From positions 310,001 to 374,000 of the forward strand of contig CAJUJH010000001.1 of NCBI GenBank assembly GCA_910586855.1: a stretch of 64,000 nt of DNA, read 5' to 3'. Source of the stretch: Candidatus Gastranaerophilales bacterium. Lineage in GTDB: Bacteria; Cyanobacteriota; Vampirovibrionia; Gastranaerophilales; Gastranaerophilaceae. Under the pieces are notes generated by a model, which did not search any database, had not been told where the DNA came from, and was given only the letters and a program-made list of their open reading frames with translations. Positions 55,435-63,886 of the stretch are shown here, one piece after another; within the stretch, counting starts at the first letter, position 1; each line of letters opens with the position of its first letter. The position numbers were made by a program, and so were the translations under genes.

Positions 55435-55642
55435 AATAAATTTAACTCCTATTAAAAAAACCTTATCTTATATTAATAAAGTATTTTTTAATCCAGGAAT
55501 TGCCATGTCATGACTGCATTTCAGCATGTTTGTTACAAAAGTTAATATATTTATTAACAAGCAAAGAGCGACCTAGACATTTTATGAAAATATGAATTGC
55601 AGCGTAAAATACGTAAAAGTATAACAACTTTTATACATGCAA

Positions 55643-55670
55643 AAACACCGGAAATTAATTTCCGGTGTTT
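55643..55670 (-). terminator. Intrinsic terminator
   Basis: AAACACCGGAAA and TTTCCGGTGTTT form a long perfect stem; closes the gene at 55692. Confidence 0.85.
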
Positions 55671-55691
55671 TGACATTTATGTTTTTGAAAC

Positions 55692-57062
55692 TTAAGCTTT
55701 TTTAGCTCCGCCAGCAAGTTTATAAAGAGCGATATCGGCATCTGAATAAGCGGTGCTTAATTTTGCTTTCTCACCCTTTAATGTTTGAAGCTTAGCTTCC
55801 AATGCAGGTTTATCAGCTTTGCTTGCGCCCTTAATCTCTTCTTGAAGAGCTGCAACTTCGCTTTCTTTAGTATCAAGATTTATTTTAGCTTCTACTAATT
55901 TATCTGCTTCTTGTTCGTAAGTTTTAATTTTACCTTCTTTAGAAGCAATTGCTTTATCGTATTGTTCTTGTTTTCTAACTGTTGCTTCATCAGTTCCAGT
56001 TAGCTCAGCTCTTTTTGCTTTTAAACTGTCTAATTCGCTGTTTAATTTTTTAAGTTCTTCGCTGCCTTCTTTAAATTCAGCTTTTTTGGCTTCAACTGCT
56101 TGTTTGTTGATTTGTTTTATTGAATCTTCCATTTTCTTTCTGTCATCAACAGCCTTTTTGCCTTCTAAACCTTGAATTTGACCATCGACAGCTTTCTTTC
56201 TTATGGCAACTTCTTCTTGAGCCTTTTCAGCATCAGCAAGTTTCTTTTGTTCTGTCTTAAGTTTGGTTTCAATTTCTTTCTTTTCTTTCTTAGTTAAACC
56301 TTTTGTTTTTGCTTCATCTAATTCTAATTTTGCTAATTCAACTTCATCTTTGTGTTTTTGTATTACACCTGGTAAATCATTAGTTCTTTTGTCTAATACA
56401 GCTTGTTCAGCTTTTAAATCAGCAAGTTTCTTTGTCTGCTCATCTAATTTAGCTTTCATATTTTGAGCTTTTTGTTCTAATTCTTCGGATTTCAGAGCTT
56501 TTTTAGATGTATCTACTGCTTCGCTTACAGTTTTTTCTGCTTCAGGTTTTACCTCTGCAGTTTTTGTTTCGGCTGCTGCTGCACCCTTATCGCTTGCTGG
56601 AGCAGCTGCCTCTGCGGCTTTTTGTACAGGAGCTGCTTCAGGTTTTACTGCTTCAGCTGCTTTATCTGTAACAGCTTCTCCTGCCACTGTAGCAGCTTTG
56701 TTACCAGCTTCTTTTGCTGCTTTTTCAGCTGCACGAGCTGCTTTATAGTCTGCTCTTGCTTCTTTATTTACAATAGTATGGAAGCCGTCTTTGATTTTAT
56801 CAATAAATTTGGATTCTGCACCTAAATTAGCCTTGCCTCTCATATAAGAAGCAATACCTGTTCCAATAGCTGCTACAGAAGCTAAAATTGCTGCTCCGCC
56901 TACTACTGCTTGCTTTTTAGTAAATTCTTTTCCGCCAATAACAACAACATCGCCTTTATCAGCTTTTTTGGCAGTTGTTTGTTGTGCAGCTGTTTGTGTT
57001 GTTCCGGTCGCCGTTTGTACTGCATTACCGAAAGACACTTTTCCTACATTCATAGAACCCAT
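55692..57062 (-). CDS. Tagged single-pass coiled-coil protein B
   Basis: A 456-residue protein; start at ATG 57062 (AGGAGA nine bases before; frame opens at 57137). Tag NVGKVSFGNAVQ (Phe11-Gly12), Thr/Gln-rich linker, hydrophobic segment (AVVGGAAILASVAAIGTGIA), MRGKANL, then an Ala/Glu-rich low-complexity region (AAEAAAPASDKGAAAAE) and a very long coiled coil (~200-440). Same plan as its neighbours. Unknown function. Confidence 0.72.
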   Translation of the reverse strand: MGSMNVGKVSFGNAVQTATGTTQTAAQQTTAKKADKGDVVVIGGKEFTKKQAVVGGAAILASVAAIGTGIASYMRGKANLGAESKFIDKIKDGFHTIVNKEARADYKAARAAEKAAKEAGNKAATVAGEAVTDKAAEAVKPEAAPVQKAAEAAAPASDKGAAAAETKTAEVKPEAEKTVSEAVDTSKKALKSEELEQKAQNMKAKLDEQTKKLADLKAEQAVLDKRTNDLPGVIQKHKDEVELAKLELDEAKTKGLTKKEKKEIETKLKTEQKKLADAEKAQEEVAIRKKAVDGQIQGLEGKKAVDDRKKMEDSIKQINKQAVEAKKAEFKEGSEELKKLNSELDSLKAKRAELTGTDEATVRKQEQYDKAIASKEGKIKTYEQEADKLVEAKINLDTKESEVAALQEEIKGASKADKPALEAKLQTLKGEKAKLSTAYSDADIALYKLAGGAKKA

Positions 57063-57247
57063 TTGTATATTTCTCCTATTAAAAATTGATTGCTTACATG
57101 GATAATAAGGTATCTCAAACTTTTTTTTTGACATCATGTGTCAAAATTTTTAAATAATCGTTACAAAAGTTTACAAGATTATTTCATTATAATATAAAAA
57201 CTAATATTTTAAAAATTAGTTAATTTACTTTACAAGAGCCATAAATA

Positions 57248-57274
57248 TTGTAAAGAAATATTAACCTATATAAT
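57248..57274 (+). promoter_or_regulatory. Possible promoter for the tagged gene at 57371
   Basis: TTGTAA and TATAAT (57269-57274) separated by 15 bases in an AT-rich leader; short spacer, so only tentative. Confidence 0.35.
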
Positions 57275-57370
57275 ATAACTAGCAAAAAATAATTTTCACG
57301 ACTGTTATAATAATACAATGATTATAAGAGATTTTTAACTAATTAAAATAAGTAGGAAAGGTATATAACT

Positions 57371-57877
57371 ATGGCAATTAGTGCAGTTAACTCCCTAAAT
57401 TTTAACAGAGTTGCATTTAAAGGCGCTCAAGCTGCTCCAAAAACAGAAACTGCAAACAAGCCGCAGGGCGAAGATAGCTTCTTAGAGGAAAATAAAGAAG
57501 CTATTATTGGCTTAGCGACAATAGGTGCAGCCGTTTTAGCAGGATATGCAGCGCATAAAACCGGTTTGGTTGGTAAAATCTTTCACAAAAAACCAACAGC
57601 TGCAGCTGAATTGATTAACATAAATGATAGAGCCTATAATGGTACTGTTGGTAATAAAGCTATCAATAAAATTAAAAACGCTGTTCAAACAGCAAAAATA
57701 AACGAGCAAATTGCCGAATTTGGTGCTGATGGTACTCGCCATGCTGCAAGAATTGAAAGCAAATATGAAGAAACACTTCCTGAAATTTTTGCAGAAGGTG
57801 CAAAAGTAAACAGCCGTGAAGATATTTTGTCTTGGGCAAAGGTTGAAGGCTTATTAACAGATAAAGCTGCAGCATAA
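57371..57877 (+). CDS. Tagged small membrane-associated protein C
   Basis: A 168-residue protein. Tag SLNFNRVAFKGAQ (Phe16-Gly18), linker, hydrophobic segment (AIIGLATIGAAVLAGYAAH, ~46-64), a basic patch (KIFHKKP) and helical tail (INDRAYNGTVGNKAINKIKN). Shorter version of proteins A and B, divergently transcribed from B. AGGAAAGG precedes ATG. Unknown function. Confidence 0.7.
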   Translation: MAISAVNSLNFNRVAFKGAQAAPKTETANKPQGEDSFLEENKEAIIGLATIGAAVLAGYAAHKTGLVGKIFHKKPTAAAELININDRAYNGTVGNKAINKIKNAVQTAKINEQIAEFGADGTRHAARIESKYEETLPEIFAEGAKVNSREDILSWAKVEGLLTDKAAA

Positions 57878-57911
57878 AGTTTGATATAACTTTATGCTAA
57901 TTTATAAATTT

Positions 57912-57940
57912 AAGGAGATATCAACTATTGATATCTCCTT
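57912..57940. terminator. Bidirectional intrinsic terminator
   Basis: AAGGAGATATCAA and TTGATATCTCCTT form a perfect thirteen-base stem between convergent genes (57371 and ileS). Confidence 0.8.
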
Positions 57941-57991
57941 ATTTATTACTATTTTATTTGAATTTGGTTTTATGAGTTAAATAACTATAAT

Positions 57992-60805
57992 TTACTCTTC
58001 TATAGCCTTTTTGCAGTCATCACAAACCCCGTCTTTATCAAGGTTTCTATACTTCCAGCATCTTTGACATTTTTCACCTTCTGCCTTTTGAACAGAAACT
58101 TTTATGCCGTCTTCTTCATACTCATTTATGCTGTTAAAGCCTGCGTGAGCCGATACATAAGCATGGGATACTATGAATAAATCCTTAAGGTCTTTTTCAT
58201 ATTTTTTAAGCATAGCTTCATCTATGGCAGCATTTGCACCGCATTCAATTAAAACATCTGCTTCAAGAGAGCTTCCAACCACCTTGTTTTCTGAATTTCT
58301 CAAAGGTTCAATTGCTTTTGTAACAATTTCTCTTACCTTTAAAAGTTTTGAAAATTCACTGTCAAGTTCCTCATTTTCCCATTCGGTTTTGGCTTTTGGC
58401 CAATCAGAAAGTAATATACTTATCATTCCGTCTTTTTGACATTCGGGAGTATTTTGCCAAATATCTTCAGCCTGATGCGGCATAACAGGAACTAAAATTC
58501 TTACAAGTGTCTGCAAAATTTCATGCATAACGCTTTGGCATGCTCTTCTTGATAAGCTTTTCTTTCCTGCTGTATAAAGTCTGTCTTTTACAATATCAAG
58601 ATAAAATGCACTTAAATCCACTGCCGCAAAGTTTTGTAAGTATTGGAAATATTTATAAAATTCGTAATTTTTAAATGCTTCATCTACATTTTTGATTAAC
58701 CTTGAAAGTCTGTTTAGTGCAAATTTATCAATATCCAATAAATCTTTATATTCTACATAATCAACCGCTGGGTCAAAATCAAAAAGGTTACCTAAAAGAA
58801 ATCTTGCTGTGTTTCTTGTCTTTTTAAAGATTTCACTTAACTGTCCTACGATATTATTTCCGATTTTAATATCATTTTTGTAATCGACACTTGCAGCCCA
58901 AAGTCTTAAGATATCAGCGCCGTAGTTTTTGATGATATCATCCGGGCGGATATAATTTCCTAAAGATTTACTCATCTTTCTGCCGTCTTCACCAAAAACA
59001 AACCCATGGGTTAATACCTGTTTATATGGAGCATGCTCAACTGTTGCAATTGCGGTTAAAAGAGAAGATTGGAACCAGCCTCTGTGCTGGTCTGACCCTT
59101 CAAGATACATATCAACAGGCGTATGTCCTAATTCTTCACTTCTTTTTTCAACGACAGCTCTCCAGGAAACCCCTGAATCAAACCATACATCCATAATGTC
59201 TTTTTCTTTTTTAAAGTTAACTCCGCCGCATTTAGGGCATTTAAACCCTTCCGGCAGAAGGTCTTTAGCTTCTCTATTTACCCAGGCATCAGAAGATTCT
59301 TTTGAAAATATTTTTGCAACATTTTCAATAGTTTCATCATTTACTATTGTTTCACTGCAATCTTCGCAATAAAAAATTGGTATAGGAACACCCCATGCAC
59401 GCTGGCGCGAAATGCACCAATCAGTTCTTCCTGCAACCATATTGCCTATTCTAAGTTCACCAGAAGCTGGTATCCACTTAACATTTTTTATGGCATCTAA
59501 AGCTTTATCTCTGAATTTATCAACCTTTACAAACCATTGCGGTGTACTTCTATACATTACAGGATGTTTACATCTCCAGCAGTGAGGATAAGAGTGCATA
59601 ATCTCTTGCGATTTAATTAATGCACCGCATTCTTTCAGCTTTTCAATAACCATAGCGTTTCCTTTGTAATAAGGAACACCTTCTAAATCAGGCACTTCAC
59701 TTGTCCAGCAGCCTTTAGAATCAAATGGAGAGAAAGTTTCTAAGCCGTATTTTTGCCCTGCTTCCCAGTCTTCTAAACCATGTCCTGGTGCTGTGTGAAC
59801 AGAACCGGTGCCGGCATCAAGCGTTACGTGGTCTCCTAAAATCAATAAACTTTCTTTATTATATAAAGGATGTTTTGCCCTAAAGTTTTCAAATTCAGCC
59901 CCTTTTAATGTGCCAAGGGTTTTAACATTTTCCCATTCAACATCTTTTGTGAATACTTCAAGTAAATCGCTCGCAACAAAATAATTGTCGCCATTGTATT
60001 CAAATACTGTATAGTCATAGCGTGCGTTTAAGCAAATACCGTTATTTGAAGGGATTGTCCAAGGGGTTGTGGTCCAGATAATTGAATATAATCTATTATC
60101 TGATTTTATCCCTGCTTTTTCATAAAGTTTTTGAGCTTCCTGAACTTCAAATTTCACATAAATTGAATCAGAGCTTATATCTGCGTATTCAACTTCAGCT
60201 TCAGCAAGAGCAGTTTCACAATCTGCACACCAATAAACAGGTTTTAAACCTTTTTCAATATATCCTTTTTTGTACATTTCACCAAACACTCTGATTTGTT
60301 CTGCTTCATAATCAGGTGCAATTGTAAGATAAGGATTTTCCCAGTTTCCTAAAACCCCAAGGCGCTTAAATGCAGCCTCCTGTCCTTTAAGTGAATTATT
60401 TGCATACTCTCTGCATTTTTGTCTTAATTCGCCTTCTGTGATTGAGTGTCTGCCGCCTCTTAAATTTTTTACAACAGCATTTTCAATAGGAAGCCCATGG
60501 GCATCATACCCCGGTACATAAGGAGCGTAATAACCGTTTTGTGCTTTATATTTTAAAATTACATCTTTTAATATTTTGTTTAATGCTGTACCTACGTGGA
60601 TTTTATCGGAACTAAGGTACGGAGGACCGTCATGCAGAATAAAAGAATTAACCTTATCTCTTTGTGCAAGGTTTTTTTCATAAATTTTGTTTTCTTCCCA
60701 AAATTTTTGAATTTCAAGCTCGCGAACAGTGGCATTTGCCCTCATTGCAAGCGTTGTCTTGGGTAAATTTAATGTATCTTTTAATTCCTTTTTTTCTTCT
60801 GCCAT
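57992..60805 (-). CDS. ileS: Isoleucine-tRNA ligase
   Basis: A 937-residue class I aminoacyl-tRNA synthetase. The start region has HDGPPY followed by HVGTALNKILKD, where the canonical HIGH motif reads His-Val-Gly-Thr. The KMSKS loop (GRKMSKSLGNYI), WFDSGVSW and DQHRGWFQSS segments are normal, and the C-terminal zinc finger CQRCWKYR..CDDC is complete. Length is standard for bacterial IleRS type 1. AAGAGGA upstream of ATG. Confidence 0.95.
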   Translation of the reverse strand: MAEEKKELKDTLNLPKTTLAMRANATVRELEIQKFWEENKIYEKNLAQRDKVNSFILHDGPPYLSSDKIHVGTALNKILKDVILKYKAQNGYYAPYVPGYDAHGLPIENAVVKNLRGGRHSITEGELRQKCREYANNSLKGQEAAFKRLGVLGNWENPYLTIAPDYEAEQIRVFGEMYKKGYIEKGLKPVYWCADCETALAEAEVEYADISSDSIYVKFEVQEAQKLYEKAGIKSDNRLYSIIWTTTPWTIPSNNGICLNARYDYTVFEYNGDNYFVASDLLEVFTKDVEWENVKTLGTLKGAEFENFRAKHPLYNKESLLILGDHVTLDAGTGSVHTAPGHGLEDWEAGQKYGLETFSPFDSKGCWTSEVPDLEGVPYYKGNAMVIEKLKECGALIKSQEIMHSYPHCWRCKHPVMYRSTPQWFVKVDKFRDKALDAIKNVKWIPASGELRIGNMVAGRTDWCISRQRAWGVPIPIFYCEDCSETIVNDETIENVAKIFSKESSDAWVNREAKDLLPEGFKCPKCGGVNFKKEKDIMDVWFDSGVSWRAVVEKRSEELGHTPVDMYLEGSDQHRGWFQSSLLTAIATVEHAPYKQVLTHGFVFGEDGRKMSKSLGNYIRPDDIIKNYGADILRLWAASVDYKNDIKIGNNIVGQLSEIFKKTRNTARFLLGNLFDFDPAVDYVEYKDLLDIDKFALNRLSRLIKNVDEAFKNYEFYKYFQYLQNFAAVDLSAFYLDIVKDRLYTAGKKSLSRRACQSVMHEILQTLVRILVPVMPHQAEDIWQNTPECQKDGMISILLSDWPKAKTEWENEELDSEFSKLLKVREIVTKAIEPLRNSENKVVGSSLEADVLIECGANAAIDEAMLKKYEKDLKDLFIVSHAYVSAHAGFNSINEYEEDGIKVSVQKAEGEKCQRCWKYRNLDKDGVCDDCKKAIEE

Positions 60806-60966
60806 AGTTTCTTAATATCCTCTTTTAAAATTTGCTTATTTATTAATATATTTGACATTCTATGACAAAAAAAAATAATTGTAAAAAAATATTACATTTT
60901 CTCAATAAATATTCATCAAATGCCGATAACATAAATATATTAAAATAATGGCGAAGGTTTTATTAA

Positions 60967-62076
60967 ATGTCCCAAAACATTTCAGGAATTAATATTACTC
61001 ATTCAGTAAATGCATCTCAAATACAAGAATTGCAAAATTTTGATGATGCTGAAAGTAAGAGTGTCAAAGTAAATTCACAGTTAGAATCCACTGATGAAGA
61101 TTTGTATCAGGAGGTTGACTTTGAAGATATGAGTCTTCAGGAAGTAACTGCTGCAGCACAAAGCTTAGAAAATGAACTTTTGGGGCTCCAGATGCAGCTG
61201 GATATTTTAGAACAAACCGTTAAATCAAATGAAGAGATAAAAGCAAACTATGAAAAGCAGTGCGAAGAATTAAAAGAGCAGGTAAAACAAGTTCAAAAAG
61301 AAATATGCAGTGCTGAAACGCCTCAGGAAAAGATGCAGCTAAGAAAAAAGCAATCCGCCCTTAATAAAAGTATACAAGATTTAAGTTCCCAGATTACATC
61401 ACTGCTTTATGAAATCAAGGCAAACGGCAGTATGGAATCTGCATTGCGAAGCGAGTATACTGAAACAAAATATGATTATTCAAGAGCTCAAATAGCGCAG
61501 GGCGATAAACAAAAAGCCTTGGATAGGGAATTAAAAGCTTCTGATAAAAATTCAACAATTCAACTTTCTTCATCAGGTTCTACAACATCAACAAATGCTG
61601 CTTCTGCTAATCCTTCCGCCGCGCCTTCAGGGGCTTCTTCCGGTAAATCAAGTAATAATATGCTTAATGCGCTCAAAGGATGGGAAGGGCTTAGAACCAC
61701 AGCATATAAGTGTGCTGCAGGTGTCTGGACAATAGGCTACGGACATACCGGTAATGTATCACCCGGTCAAACTATATCTGAAGCGCAGGCGGAACAATAT
61801 TTAAGACAAGATTTATCCTCTTTTGAAAATGAAGTAACATCTTTAGCGAAGAATGTGGGCGTAAAATTAACTCAAGGGCAGTATGATGCACTGGTAAGCT
61901 TTTCTTACAATTGTGGTGGCGGTGCGTTAAAAAAATCCGGCATATTGGAAATGCTAAAAGGCGGTAATATTGACGGTGCTGCAAGTAAACTTAAGCAATA
62001 TGTCCATGGGGGCGGAAAGGTTTTACCCGGGCTTGTTTCAAGAAGAGAAACCGAAGCCAGCTGGCTTTATACATAG
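60967..62076 (+). CDS. Coiled-coil protein with C-terminal GH24 (phage-type) lysozyme
   Basis: A 369-residue protein. Residues ~50-195 form a coiled coil (QSLENELLGLQMQLDILEQT..), 200-230 a Ser/Ala/Thr linker, and ~232-369 a glycoside hydrolase 24 domain. The latter shows the catalytic Glu in WEGLRTTAYK, GVWTIGYGHTG (Thr), and QYDALVSFSYNCGGGAL, SRRETEASWL. Muramidase acting on peptidoglycan. No signal peptide is visible at the start (MSQNISGINITHS), so export must use another route or lysis. Not in a phage context; next to the cassette array. Confidence 0.85.
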   Translation: MSQNISGINITHSVNASQIQELQNFDDAESKSVKVNSQLESTDEDLYQEVDFEDMSLQEVTAAAQSLENELLGLQMQLDILEQTVKSNEEIKANYEKQCEELKEQVKQVQKEICSAETPQEKMQLRKKQSALNKSIQDLSSQITSLLYEIKANGSMESALRSEYTETKYDYSRAQIAQGDKQKALDRELKASDKNSTIQLSSSGSTTSTNAASANPSAAPSGASSGKSSNNMLNALKGWEGLRTTAYKCAAGVWTIGYGHTGNVSPGQTISEAQAEQYLRQDLSSFENEVTSLAKNVGVKLTQGQYDALVSFSYNCGGGALKKSGILEMLKGGNIDGAASKLKQYVHGGGKVLPGLVSRRETEASWLYT

Positions 62077-62081
62077 TTATA

Positions 62082-62364
62082 TCAAACCCAGGACACAGCG
62101 CACAGAAAAGGTGAAGGTGTTAGAACACTTACCCCTGCTTTCGTCACAAGACACGCCAAATAGCGTACCCTTAGCAAGGTAAAAGCCTCTGTGATAACCT
62201 TCTGAGTCCATAATGGTACCGGACCATATGTCATACGGGTAGCAATGGGTATTCGCAGCGCCCTGGCAGCCGCCATTGAACTGGTTGCACTGTGCAGCGC
62301 CGTACTTTGAACTCTCATACCAGTCGCACAGCTGCAAACCGGGGTATGAGCCGCACTACTTTGT
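62082..62364 (-). pseudogene. Cassette A (last copy, ends in stop)
   Basis: Reads LQLCDWYESSKYGAAQC, then FNGGCQGAANTHCYPYDIWS, a variable stretch (SEGYHRGFYLAKGTLFG..), and TFTFSVRCVLGLI before TAA. Six of its Cys recur in other copies or form likely pairs. Confidence 0.75.
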
Positions 62365-62638
62365 CTCAAACCCAGGACACAGCGTACAGAACTTGCATAT
62401 GTGGAAACATGACCTGCATCTCCAAAGTACTCAAAAAATCTGCCGCTTACTAACTCTGGCGACCAGTGGTGAGTACCGTCTACTTGCTTGTCCGACCATA
62501 TAATATATGGAAAGCACTTGCCTGCATCGCCTGTGCCAAAAGTAGCGCCTTGGCAGCCGCCGCTCAGCCAATAACACCGCGCAGCGCCGTAAGAAGAACT
62601 CTGGCTGTGGTCGCACAGCTGCAGGTAATCTGTACTTG
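62365..62638 (-). pseudogene. Cassette B
   Basis: Reads YLQLCDHSQSSSYGAARC, LSGGCQGATFGTGDAGKC, FPYIIWSDK, variable part (HHWSPELVSGRFFEYFGDAG), SSVRCVLGL. It then runs out of frame into cassette A. Confidence 0.75.
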
Positions 62639-63034
62639 TTCTCAAACCCAAGGACACAGCGCACAGAAAAGGCATAGATATCGGTGCACTTACCATTCAT
62701 ACCCGTACCGCAAAAACCGTAGCTATACTGAAGTATAGACCCATCTAAGCCAAAGCCTCTGTGATAAGAGCTAGACTCAACCTCGGAGCCAGACCATATA
62801 TCGTGCGGCCAGCAGTTACTACCAATAGAGCCCTGGCAGCCGCTATTCCATTTATCTGCAGGTTCCTGTTGTTGTCTTGCAAAAATTTGGTGTCACCAAC
62901 ACTGCTGTAAACTTTGTTTACTATTATGCACATAGTCTTTTTGCTAACGTACATGTATCGGTAAAATCCAGCACAAGCTTGTATATGTTGTGAATCATCA
63001 TAAGAAGAACTTGAGCAGCAGCTTGTTGTGTGCA
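62639..63034 (-). pseudogene. Cassette C, interrupted
   Basis: 3' part reads NSGCQGSIGSNCWPHDIWSG, SSSYHRGFGLDGSILQ, GMNGKCTDIYAFSVRCVLGF. Its 5' part is unusual: about 130 bases unrelated to the other copies lie between the GGCQG block and a short CSSSSYD segment. Confidence 0.7.
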
Positions 63035-63337
63035 CTCAAACCCAGGACACAGCGCACACCTATGGCATGGTTTAAGGGGTGCCCTGCTTGTTTTGCCTCA
63101 TAAAATATACCTCCCGCTAAGTCGTGCGCGTAATAATACCCTGTGCTTATAACCTTGGATGACCATGTAACATACGGCCAGCAGCTGGTGTTACCTGAGC
63201 CCTGGCAGCCGCCATTCAGGTTTCTGCACTGTGCAGCACCATAAGAGGAACTTGAATCCCAGTCGCAGAACTGCAAGCTAATATATCCGTACTTCCTGTG
63301 CATACTATACAACACACAAACTGCGCACTGCTCCTTG
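63035..63337 (-). pseudogene. Cassette D
   Basis: Reads ISLQFCDWDSSSSYGAAQC, NLNGGCQGSGNTSCWPYVTW, variable part (STGYYYAHDLAGGIFYE), HAIGVRCVLGL. Closest of the five to a complete domain; it runs on without stop for 13 codons. Confidence 0.75.
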
Positions 63338-63565
63338 CTCAAATCCAAGGACACAGCGCACAGAAAAGGCAAAGGTACTTGCATAAGTATTAATACGCCA
63401 GGTACCACTGATTAACTGACCAAGCTTGTAGCTGCTTCCTGAGTCAAGCGTGCCCGACCATAAGTCAAACGGGTAGCAGTTGTTAGCGTTTCCGCTTATA
63501 CCATAAGCTGCGCCCTGGCAGCCGCCACCTAAGCCATCGCACCGTGCAGCATAGCTAACTCATCT
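63338..63565 (-). pseudogene. Cassette E (5'-truncated)
   Basis: Reads SYAARCDGLGGGCQGAAYG, NNCYPFDLWSGTLDSG, variable part, STFAFSVRCVLGF. Homology stops just before SYAARC, where a stop lies in frame. Confidence 0.7.
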
Positions 63566-63733
63566 AAAGCAGTATACTTATTAATTATCAACGTACGCCG
63601 TGTCTTTAAAGCAGTAAGTTATTTGATTTGATAATATAAGCCTTATCAAATGGTAGCTGTTTTGTATATAAACAGCCATCTACCGCTAAAATTATAATCA
63701 GCGGTCTTACTGACGATTTGAAAACCCTATCTG
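63566..63733. other. Structured non-coding stretch beside the cassette array
   Basis: Three successive hairpins: TTTGATAA/TTATCAAA (63627-63650), GGTAGCTGTTT/AAACAGCCATCTACC (63652-63684) and CCGCT/AGCGG (63683-63704). A short direct repeat TTAAAGCAGTA-like occurs at about 63566 and 63606. It may encode a structured RNA or be a recombination boundary; no gene is seen. Confidence 0.35.
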
Positions 63734-63886
63734 CTAAAATCCGTAAACTTTAACACTCGAGGGATTATGTATAAATAATAAAGAAAACACTTGTTTGTTG
63801 GCAAATATATTAATAAATATCGGGGCAGGTGCTTTAAACTTTGGTTTTTCAATATTTAATTCTTCATAAGGCAGGTTTTGTTTCAT
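63734..63886 (-). CDS. Possible 50-residue protein
   Basis: ATG at 63886 to TAG; begins MKQNLPYEELNIEKPKFKAP and continues with FINIFANKQVFSLLF. No ribosome site of note. Composition is protein-like at the start and then hydrophobic. Could be a truncated gene; low certainty. The rest to the window end (63887-64000) is AT-rich without visible genes. Confidence 0.3.
   Translation of the reverse strand: MKQNLPYEELNIEKPKFKAPAPIFINIFANKQVFSLLFIHNPSSVKVYGF

Larger units (their letters stand above)
62082..63565 (-). repeat. Array of five variant 3' gene cassettes (silent-locus-like)
   Basis: Five head-to-tail, divergent copies of one coding segment, all readable on the reverse strand. Shared DNA blocks are GGACACAGCGCACA (encodes the end VRCVLG), CCCTGGCAGCCGCC (encodes GGCQG) and the GCAGCGCCGTA-type block (YGAA). 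Between them the sequence differs in both bases and length. Frames shift from copy to copy; only the last copy ends in a stop, and none has a start codon with a ribosome site. GC is visibly higher than in the rest of the window. Confidence 0.8.

Noticed and set aside
62082..62696. Long open frames across the array taken as real genes
   Set aside because: They cross unit borders out of the frame in which the conserved domain is encoded (for example reading FLCAVSW instead of FSVRCVLG), so they are chance frames.
62082..63565. Diversity-generating retroelement variable/template repeats
   Set aside because: Differences between copies include many length changes and are not confined to adenine positions of a template. 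No reverse transcriptase is in the window. Tandem silent cassettes fit better.
62082..63565. CRISPR array
   Set aside because: Units are 230-390 bases, coding in character, with conserved blocks of unequal spacing; no short identical repeats or cas genes.
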